From: Pseudomonas sp. LS.1a
GTDB lineage: Bacteria; Pseudomonadota; Gammaproteobacteria; Pseudomonadales; Pseudomonadaceae
Direction of reading: 5' to 3'
Length of the DNA stretch: 64,000 nucleotides
Assembly (NCBI RefSeq): GCF_022533585.1
Contig: NZ_CP092827.1
Coordinates: 4,504,001 to 4,568,000, forward strand
Part shown: piece by piece, positions 58,417-64,000 of the stretch
Position numbering within the stretch: the first letter of the stretch is position 1
Layout: each line of letters starts with the position of its first letter
Made by a program: the position numbers and the translations under genes
Notes under the pieces: model-generated
Database searches by the model: none
Seen by the model: the letters and a program-made list of their open reading frames with translations, nothing else
Told to the model about the DNA's origin: nothing

Positions 58417-58809
58417 ATGACCGCCCTTCGTCTGCTCGTTCCCCTGAGCTTCGCCCTGCTTTCTGCCTGCGCCCAACAGCCCACGCAACCTGTCGCACTG
58501 GACGCCGAAAGCGAATGCCCGACGCGCCTGCAAGTTGGCCAGACACTGACCCTGACCTTGCCCAGCAACCCCTCCACCGGCTATCGCTGGCGCGTTGAAG
58601 ACCCCGCCGCGAACGTGCTGCAAAGCCTGGGCCCAGAGGTGTACAACGCCCCCGAAGAAGAAGACGTGGTCGGCAGCGCCGGTGTATCCACCTGGCGCTA
58701 CCAGGCCAACAGCGTCGGCACATCCCAGTTGGTGCTGGTTTACCAACAACCCTGGGCTACAGATGTCGCCCCGGTGCAGATCTTCGAATGCAAAGTCATC
58801 GTCCGTTGA
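58417..58809 (+). CDS. Chagasin-type (I42) protease inhibitor lipoprotein
   Basis: A 130-residue lipoprotein with a lipobox LLSACAQ (Cys18). The mature part has the I42 inhibitor motifs NPSTGYRW (about residues 49-56), the GSAGVSTWRY loop and a C-terminal VQIFECKVIV strand. Chagasin-like proteins inhibit papain-type cysteine proteases; the physiological target in Pseudomonas is unknown. The ATG at 58417 gives a standard signal peptide; longer frames run into the REP. It ends only 6 bases before the convergent binary-toxin gene. Confidence 0.85.
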   Translation: MTALRLLVPLSFALLSACAQQPTQPVALDAESECPTRLQVGQTLTLTLPSNPSTGYRWRVEDPAANVLQSLGPEVYNAPEEEDVVGSAGVSTWRYQANSVGTSQLVLVYQQPWATDVAPVQIFECKVIVR

Positions 58810-58815
58810 GGGCAA

Positions 58816-59751
58816 TCAGCTGCGGTCATACGCCATCTGAACCACCATCAGATATTCGCAGAACTCCTGCAAAGCGGCCGTGCCATCCGGCAACGCCATC
58901 GTCGGGTCGAGCTTTGCAGCTTGAGCCTGCCACTGCAGTTCCAACTTGCGAAGCTCTTGCAGCCACTCATTCTTGAGTGGCTCGACCCGGACCAACGCCT
59001 TGACGGCATCGCGCTCATCCAAGGTGCTTTCCAAGGTTTGCTGAACATGCCGCCGGTCACTCAGCGCCCCCTCGATTCTTGCATCAAGCCTGCTGCAGGC
59101 GTCACTCAAGTCACTGAATGTCTTGACCCCCTCCAGCACATCGGCATGCTCGCGCAGCTTTTGTGTTGCTGCCTTGATCACACTCAAATCGATTTTCGGA
59201 TCCGTGATCAAGCCTGCTATCTGGTCAATGTCGTCATCTTTCGGTATCAGCCCCTTCAAGGCACTGGCAACAGAAGGCTTTTCCAATACCTCGATAGCCG
59301 CGACAATATCTGACTGTTTTTGCCGCAGTTCAGCCAAACGCTCATCGAATGCCACGACTTGTTGCCTATGCAGGTCGACGCGGCTTTCGAGTTCCGGCAG
59401 TAACTCAATCAAGGTGGCTAACGAGAAGAGCTCCAAGCGCTGATTTTGCCTGGCCAATACCGAGTGAAGCTGACTCAGACGATTCAGAACAGTTGCAAGT
59501 CTGTGGTGGGGATCAGCGCCTGGTTGGCTCGAAACAAACTGCCGATCCTCCAGCAACACGATAGCGCCTATCAGGCTTTCCTTGAAAGAACGCTCGACCG
59601 CAAGCAACAGTGTTCGCAAATCACCAAGTTGCTCACGCGCCCGCGGGAGCACTTTCATGCCCCATGCGTCTACAAGGCTGAATATCTGATCTTGCACTTG
59701 CTGCATGCGTACAAAATCGGGTACAGCGGCTTTAATATCTATTACGTCCAT
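58816..59751 (-). CDS. XaxB/YaxB-like binary pore-forming toxin subunit B
   Basis: A 311-residue, mainly alpha-helical protein with long heptad-like stretches (RLAELRQKQSDIVAAIEVLE, LRKLELQWQAQAAKLDP). There is no signal peptide and no strongly hydrophobic segment. It follows the XaxA-like gene directly, as in Xenorhabdus xaxAB, Yersinia yaxAB and Photorhabdus paxAB; size and helical character also fit. In those systems subunit B joins subunit A to form the pore complex. The start at 59751 has GAGG nine bases upstream, and an ATG at 59760, overlapping the upstream stop, is an alternative. Assignment rests on fold impression and gene pairing, not on a search. Confidence 0.7.
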   Translation of the reverse strand: MDVIDIKAAVPDFVRMQQVQDQIFSLVDAWGMKVLPRAREQLGDLRTLLLAVERSFKESLIGAIVLLEDRQFVSSQPGADPHHRLATVLNRLSQLHSVLARQNQRLELFSLATLIELLPELESRVDLHRQQVVAFDERLAELRQKQSDIVAAIEVLEKPSVASALKGLIPKDDDIDQIAGLITDPKIDLSVIKAATQKLREHADVLEGVKTFSDLSDACSRLDARIEGALSDRRHVQQTLESTLDERDAVKALVRVEPLKNEWLQELRKLELQWQAQAAKLDPTMALPDGTAALQEFCEYLMVVQMAYDRS

Positions 59752-59752
59752 G

Positions 59753-60943
59753 TCAGGCATCCTCATACTCTTCAACGAGTTCATCAAACAGTTCAGACAG
59801 CGTGTGGCAGATGCTTCCTATCTTTGTCCAGGGCTTGATAACTTCCGAAAAATCATGAACGAACGCCTCCAACTGGTTCATATCCTTCAACTCGTTTGCT
59901 TCGTTTACCGAATTGTTGGCATACGAGGCCAGGAACAACCAGACATCCGCCAGGCGCCGGGTTGCCGATGACAGGTCCTTGCACCTGAATTGCAAATCCC
60001 TGACCAATGTCGAGATACGCTCGAAGTCTTGGAGGGCTGGCAAGAGCTTTGCCATTTCTTGCGTCAGCTCATCACGCTTTTCGATCAGTGCATTCTTTTC
60101 TGCACGAATGCTTTCGGCTTTCGAGCCGAAGACGCCGCCGGTCACGGCGACCCCAATCGGTCCGAACCAAAGACCAGTGAATGCATAGCCCACGTTGGTA
60201 GAATAATCAGACGCCAGCTGATCGATCTTTTCATCCCATTCATCGAGTTGCTGCCGTTTTTGCATGATGACTTCACTGGAAGCCTTTTCGTCGAAATGCG
60301 CGATCAAGCGCCCCAGGCGCGGCTTGATCTCGCGCTTGATTTCACTATTGAACCAATTGGCGCGGGCGTCCACTTCATCGATGCGGCGCCGAGTGCCTTC
60401 GATTTCCCTTACCAATTCGGTAATGCCGGGTGCCAGCACACTCTTTAGCTGCGCCTGCTCCTCTTCACTCAACGCCGTGATATACACGTCGTCACCTTGT
60501 TCGGCCCTGGCTCTCTTGATCGTCAGAAATACATCGCTGCTTTCCAGGTTGTTCAACAAGGTGCCACCACGCTGTACCAGGCTCTCCGCGAACAGCTCGA
60601 TTTCCGGGCCCAGTTGCTTGACGCTACGCTCGAGTTTGTCCCATTCATCGATATGCCTGTGTAGCGCACGATAAAGCTCATACACAAGCGCAGCGTCCAG
60701 CCCCAAGGCTGCGTAATCAACTTCCTTCTCGACCTGACCCAAGGTACGCGGCAACTGACTCACCACATTGGCGTACCTTTTTATCGCTTTCAGGTTCTCC
60801 GCAGTCAACAAGCCCCCTGCTTGCTGACCACTGCTCAGCCGGCTTTCAAGAAACTCAAAATAGCGCTCCGGTAGCATTTTAACTTTGCTAAGCGGATCCA
60901 TTTCATCTACGGTACATTTTTCCAAGTCAGTTGCGACAGCCAT
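59753..60943 (-). CDS. XaxA/YaxA-like binary pore-forming toxin subunit A
   Basis: A 396-residue helical protein with a single strongly hydrophobic hairpin (about residues 251-275: GYAFTGLWFGPIGVAVTGG then VFGSKAE), placed between two long amphipathic helices. This hairpin and its GPIG-x-TGG-x-GSKAE pattern match the membrane-inserting foot of YaxA/XaxA, whose family includes alpha-xenorhabdolysin. No signal peptide is present, as in those toxins. The ATG at 60943 has TGAGGTGAGTA before it. It overlaps or abuts the B subunit gene. Local GC is low (27 of 60 bases at 59701-59760, 28 of 60 at 59881-59940), unlike the flanking genes, which suggests acquisition. Confidence 0.78.
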   Translation of the reverse strand: MAVATDLEKCTVDEMDPLSKVKMLPERYFEFLESRLSSGQQAGGLLTAENLKAIKRYANVVSQLPRTLGQVEKEVDYAALGLDAALVYELYRALHRHIDEWDKLERSVKQLGPEIELFAESLVQRGGTLLNNLESSDVFLTIKRARAEQGDDVYITALSEEEQAQLKSVLAPGITELVREIEGTRRRIDEVDARANWFNSEIKREIKPRLGRLIAHFDEKASSEVIMQKRQQLDEWDEKIDQLASDYSTNVGYAFTGLWFGPIGVAVTGGVFGSKAESIRAEKNALIEKRDELTQEMAKLLPALQDFERISTLVRDLQFRCKDLSSATRRLADVWLFLASYANNSVNEANELKDMNQLEAFVHDFSEVIKPWTKIGSICHTLSELFDELVEEYEDA

Positions 60944-61157
60944 TACTCACCTCAAGCTATTGACTACAGCATGCACAGTCATGCGCTTGAATTTTGTTTC
61001 TTCGTCGGCCTCGATACTGTCGCTTTGATAACGTATCGATGTGGGAAACTTCGATTTATGCTGGGCTAACTGTCCAGCCCTCTCGTAGCATTGCCATGGC
61101 AAGACGCGTGGCCTTTGGCTAAAATGCGCCTCCGTTTCACCCTGTATCGAGCCTGCC

Positions 61158-61901
61158 GTGAGCAAACAACCCGACCGCCTTTTCGCCCAGCCCCTGGAGC
61201 AGGTGCCCGACTTCGTCTTCAACGAGGATGTGGTGCGCGTGTTCCCGGACATGATCAAGCGCTCGGTGCCGGGCTATCCGACCATCGTCGAGAACCTCGG
61301 CGTGCTGGCTGCACGTTTTGCCCAACCGCATACCGCGCTGTACGACCTGGGTGCTTCGCTGGGGGCCGTTACCCAGTCGCTGCGTCGCCATGTGCGAAGT
61401 GACGGCTGCCGGGTGATTGCCGTGGACAACTCCGCAGCCATGGTCGAGCGTTGCCGTCAGTACCTCACCGCCCAGGACTCGATGTTCCAGGAACTGCTGC
61501 CGGTGCAGGTGCTGGAAGCCGACATCCTGGCCCTGCCCTTCGAGCCCGCCTCGGTGGTGGCGATGAACTTCACCCTGCAATTCATCGCCCCCGACCAGCG
61601 CCTGGCGCTGCTCGGCCGCATCCGCCAGGCGCTGTTGCCCGGTGGCGCGCTGATCCTCTCGGAAAAACTGTGCTTCGCCGATGCTGAACAGCAGGACCTG
61701 CTCAATGAACTGCACCTGGACTTCAAACGTGCCAATGGTTACAGCGAACTGGAAATTGCCCAGAAGCGCAGCGCCATCGAGAACGTGATGAGGCCCGACA
61801 CCCTCGAAGCCCACCAGGCGCGCCTGCGCGCAGCCGGCTTCTCGAAGGTGGTGCCTTGGTTCCAATGCCTTAACTTCGCCTCTTTGATAGCCCTGCCATG
61901 A
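61158..61901 (+). CDS. cmoA: Carboxy-S-adenosylmethionine synthase
   Basis: A 247-residue enzyme making carboxy-SAM from SAM and prephenate, used for the cmo5U34 tRNA wobble modification. The SAM-binding motif is [12 protein letters not shown], followed by [12 protein letters not shown] and the CmoA segment [19 protein letters not shown]. The start is GTG at 61158. It overlaps cmoB by four bases (ATGA), the standard operon. Confidence 0.96.
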   Translation: MSKQPDRLFAQPLEQVPDFVFNEDVVRVFPDMIKRSVPGYPTIVENLGVLAARFAQPHTALYDLGASLGAVTQSLRRHVRSDGCRVIAVDNSAAMVERCRQYLTAQDSMFQELLPVQVLEADILALPFEPASVVAMNFTLQFIAPDQRLALLGRIRQALLPGGALILSEKLCFADAEQQDLLNELHLDFKRANGYSELEIAQKRSAIENVMRPDTLEAHQARLRAAGFSKVVPWFQCLNFASLIALP

Positions 61902-62854
61902 TCGATCTGTCCCCCCTCGTCCGCCGCCTGGCGGGTACGCCCCTGGCTTCCTGGTCGCAAGGCCTGCAAGCGCAACTGGAAGCCAAGCTGGAGAAGGGCC
62001 ACGGTGACCTCGACCGCTGGCGCGGTGCGCTGGAGGCCCTGCCCGCCCTGCAGCCAAGCGAAATCGACCTGGTCAACGGGCTGCGCCTGGACTGCGATTG
62101 CGACGACGCAACCCGCACACAGATGCGCCAGGCACTGATGGGCCTGTCGCCCTGGCGCAAAGGGCCGTTCGACCTGTTCGGCGTGCATGTGGACACCGAA
62201 TGGCGTTCGGACTGGAAATGGTCCCGGGTTGGCCCGCACCTGGACCTCAAGGGCAAGCGCGTGCTCGACGTGGGCTGCGGCAACGGCTACTACCAGTGGC
62301 GCATGCTCGGTGCCGGCGCCGACATGGTGATTGGCGTCGACCCCAACTGGCTGTTCTTCTGCCAGTTCCAGGCCGTACAGCAGTACCTGCCCGAGCTGCC
62401 CGCCTGGCACCTGCCGTTCGCCCTGGAAGACCTGCCGGCCAACCTCGAAGGTTTCGACACGGTGTTTTCCATGGGTGTGTTCTACCACCGCCGCTCACCC
62501 ATCGAGCACCTGCTGGCGCTCAAGGACTGCCTGGTCAAAGGTGGTGAACTGGTGCTGGAAACCCTGGTGATCGAGGGTGACGAAAACCAGGTGCTGGTAC
62601 CTGAGGACCGCTACGCGCAGATGCGCAACGTCTGGTACCTGCCGTCGGTGCCGGCCCTGGCGCGCTGGTTGCGCCGTGCCGGTTTCAGCGATGTGCGTTG
62701 CGTCGATGTCAGCGTGACCAGCGTAGAGGAACAGCGCAGCACCGAGTGGATGCGCTACCAGTCACTGGGCGACTTCCTTGACCCGAACGACCACAGCAAG
62801 ACCATCGAAGGCCTGCCGGCCCCACGCCGAGCCACCCTGCTGGCGCGCAAATAA
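61898..62854 (+). CDS. cmoB: tRNA U34 carboxymethyltransferase
   Basis: A 318-residue enzyme transferring the carboxymethyl group from carboxy-SAM to 5-hydroxyuridine at tRNA position 34. The motif [20 protein letters not shown] is near residues 123-142, with [13 protein letters not shown] and the C-terminal [16 protein letters not shown] typical of CmoB. Start overlaps cmoA. A hairpin follows the stop but is oriented for the opposite strand. Confidence 0.96.
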   Translation: MIDLSPLVRRLAGTPLASWSQGLQAQLEAKLEKGHGDLDRWRGALEALPALQPSEIDLVNGLRLDCDCDDATRTQMRQALMGLSPWRKGPFDLFGVHVDTEWRSDWKWSRVGPHLDLKGKRVLDVGCGNGYYQWRMLGAGADMVIGVDPNWLFFCQFQAVQQYLPELPAWHLPFALEDLPANLEGFDTVFSMGVFYHRRSPIEHLLALKDCLVKGGELVLETLVIEGDENQVLVPEDRYAQMRNVWYLPSVPALARWLRRAGFSDVRCVDVSVTSVEEQRSTEWMRYQSLGDFLDPNDHSKTIEGLPAPRRATLLARK

Positions 62855-62876
62855 AAAAAGCGCCCGGATGGGCGCC
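62853..62876 (-). terminator. Terminator for the convergent small exported protein gene
   Basis: GCGCCC (62860-62865), loop GGAT, GGGCGC (62870-62875), with the A run 62853-62859 becoming a U run on the minus-strand transcript. It ends the transcript of the small gene and also overlaps the cmoB stop. Confidence 0.82.
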
Positions 62877-62923
62877 TGAATACACCTGCGCCGAGGAGCT
62901 GTCACGGCGCAGGTGCTGTTAAC

Positions 62924-63127
62924 TCAGTCCTTGGCCAACTCGCGGGCCTTCTCCTGTGCTTTACGCTCACGCTCGACAACGGCCTGTTGCTTGTCGCCGT
63001 ACAGGCGCTGCTGGTCTTCGCGGAACGCTTGCCAGAATTGTTTCGAACGTTCCGCGCCGCCCTCGGCATAAACACTGGCGCTGCCCAGGGCAAGGGTGGC
63101 CAACAGCAGGTACTTGGTCAGGTTCAT
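62924..63127 (-). CDS. Small exported protein, function unknown
   Basis: A 67-residue protein with a signal peptide (MNLTKYLLLATLALGSASVY, cleavage after YAE or VYA) and a charged helical mature part rich in Lys, Glu, Arg and Gln (VVERERKAQEKARELAKD). It would be a short periplasmic protein of about 45 residues. The ATG at 63127 has a GAGGCAACC site. No family was recognised. Confidence 0.75.
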   Translation of the reverse strand: MNLTKYLLLATLALGSASVYAEGGAERSKQFWQAFREDQQRLYGDKQQAVVERERKAQEKARELAKD

Positions 63128-63238
63128 CGTGGTTGCCTCGTGATAACCGATCAGACAGGGCCATCCTAGCGAGGGTTAGCTAACGGCAAGGTGAGGCGGG
63201 GATTACAGTCTTGCAATGTGGCCCTGTGTTGTCTGTGC

Positions 63239-63331
63239 TGGCCTCTTCGCGGGTAAACCCGCTCCCACAGGAACTGCACAGATTTCAGCGTCTGTAAGTT
63301 CCTGTGGGAGCGGGTTTACCCGCGAAAGGGC
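63239..63331. repeat. REP pair before the final regulator gene
   Basis: GGCCTCTTCGCGGGTAAACC... (from 63240 to 63272) and inverted CCTGTGGGAGCGGG...CGCGAAAGGGCC (about 63300-63333). Short direct words GAACTGCACAG/GTTCCTGTG surround the spacer. Confidence 0.92.
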
Positions 63332-63475
63332 CGCAACAGACAGCCAGATAACAGCAGCATTACAAATCCGTTATCTGCGCCGCGCGCCCTTACTCATGCC
63401 GTAACATCCTGCGCCTTGACCCTGATGCCACTACAGGGTCGAGAATCGCCCCCTTTCATCACACCGAGCCCACCC

Positions 63476-64000
63476 ATGCGCCTACTGATCATCGAGGACG
63501 AACTGCGTACCGCCGACTACCTGCAACAGGGCCTGCGCGAGAACGGCTACGCGATCGACTGCGCCCACACCGGCACCGACGGCCTGCACCTGGCCCGCCA
63601 GCAGCCCTACGACCTGGTCATCCTCGATGTCAACCTGCCCGAAATCGATGGCTGGACCGTGCTGCAGCGGCTGCGCGCCGAATCGGCCACGCGCATCATG
63701 ATGCTCACCGCCCACGGCCGCCTGGCCGACCGGGTCAAGGGCCTGGACCTGGGTGCCGACGATTACCTGCTCAAACCCTTCGAGTTCCCGGAACTGCTGG
63801 CACGCATCCGCAGCCTGCTGCGCCGCAACGACCAGCAACTGCAGCCCAGCACCCTGCGCGTCGCCGATCTGGAGCTGGACCCCGGCCGCCACCGTGCCTA
63901 CCGTGCCGGGCAGCGTATCGACCTCACCGCCAAGGAATTCGCCCTGCTGCACCTGCTGATGCGCCAGACCGGCGAGGTGCTGTCGCGCACCCAGATCATC
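63476..64000 (+). CDS. OmpR/CopR-type response regulator, 3' truncated
   Basis: The first 175 codons of a response regulator. The receiver domain has IIEDE (5-9), phospho-acceptor Asp51 (LVILDVNLPEIDGW), and LTAHGRLADRVKGLDLGADD with the conserved Lys in LLKPFEFPELL. The OmpR-type winged helix begins (LTAKEFALLHLLMRQTGEVL) and is cut by the window end. The sequence is closest in style to the metal-responsive CopR/CzcR/IrlR group. The sensor kinase would be expected just downstream. Confidence 0.9.
   Translation, partial: MRLLIIEDELRTADYLQQGLRENGYAIDCAHTGTDGLHLARQQPYDLVILDVNLPEIDGWTVLQRLRAESATRIMMLTAHGRLADRVKGLDLGADDYLLKPFEFPELLARIRSLLRRNDQQLQPSTLRVADLELDPGRHRAYRAGQRIDLTAKEFALLHLLMRQTGEVLSRTQII

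Noticed and set aside
58860..60943. Considered a chemotaxis receptor or SMC-like coiled-coil identity for the two helical genes
   Set aside because: No HAMP, MCP signalling hairpin, Walker or ABC motif is present. The single hydrophobic hairpin with the GSKAE flank and the two-gene arrangement fit the XaxAB type better.
63216..63404. Short frames through REP elements (also near 8753, 18959, 33107, 51528)
   Set aside because: They translate the palindrome itself (GLFAGKPAPTG, WERVYPRRG and similar words), a known artefact of REP sequences.

Overview
The window reads as chromosomal DNA of a Pseudomonas putida-group gammaproteobacterium. The evidence is dense GC-rich coding sequence, gene neighbourhoods typical of Pseudomonas (rnf-nth, argG-motY-pyrC-rnt-prx-bfd-bfr-grxD, glpFKRD, the aat/aau acidic amino acid locus, oprB-gcd-lon), and about ten copies of a repetitive extragenic palindrome (core CCTGTGGGAGCGGG...CCCGCGAA) of the kind that litters P. 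putida genomes. No rRNA, tRNA, CRISPR array, insertion sequence or prophage was recognised. The first and last genes are cut by the window edges.

Layout. 1-4.3 kb: end of an rnf electron-transport operon (rnfD partial, rnfG, an unusually short rnfE-like gene), nth, a small acidic protein, a LuxR-type response regulator and a small membrane protein. 4.4-16.2 kb: housekeeping and redox genes: argG, motY, pyrC, rnt, a 2-Cys peroxiredoxin, the iron-storage pair bfd/bfr with Fur-like sites, grxD, a soluble molybdopterin oxidoreductase, argF coupled to a lone ABC ATPase, and ybaK. 16.5-21.7 kb: glycerol regulon glpF-glpK-glpR-glpD with GlpR-like operators. 21.7-25.9 kb: one 1379-codon gene for a leucine-rich-repeat protein with a C-terminal NEL-type (IpaH-like) E3 ubiquitin ligase domain. 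25.9-33.1 kb: the acidic amino acid transporter aatJ and two permeases plus ATPase, its two-component system aauS-aauR, and glpM; a sigma-54 promoter and an AauR-type operator are readable upstream of aatJ. 33.2-43.5 kb: alpha/beta hydrolase, metR, NUDIX hydrolase, lhr helicase, an FMN glutamate-synthase-domain protein and an amino acid permease. 43.9-49.3 kb: a large class A PBP-like protein, a PadR regulator plus siderophore-interacting ferric reductase pair behind Fur-like and palindromic sites, a Pr6Pr membrane protein and a VF530 protein. 49.4-58.8 kb: a ZnuD-like TonB receptor with a His/Asp-rich loop and a Zur-like site, oprB porin, membrane PQQ glucose dehydrogenase gcd, a second-type Lon protease and a chagasin-like lipoprotein. 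58.8-60.9 kb: two overlapping minus-strand genes that resemble the alpha-xenorhabdolysin (XaxA/XaxB, YaxA/YaxB) binary pore-forming toxin, with lower GC than their neighbours. 61.2-64 kb: tRNA wobble-modification pair cmoA-cmoB, a small exported protein, and the start of an OmpR/CopR-type response regulator.

The most notable items are the XaxAB-like binary toxin, which looks like an accessory insertion between conserved genes, and the NEL-type E3 ligase/LRR protein. Both are host-directed effector or toxin types in an otherwise saprophytic gene set. Regulation is unusually readable: sigma-54/AauR, GlpR, Fur, Zur and PadR-type sites all lie next to the genes they would be expected to control. 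All assignments come from reading the sequence and recalling protein families; no database search was run.
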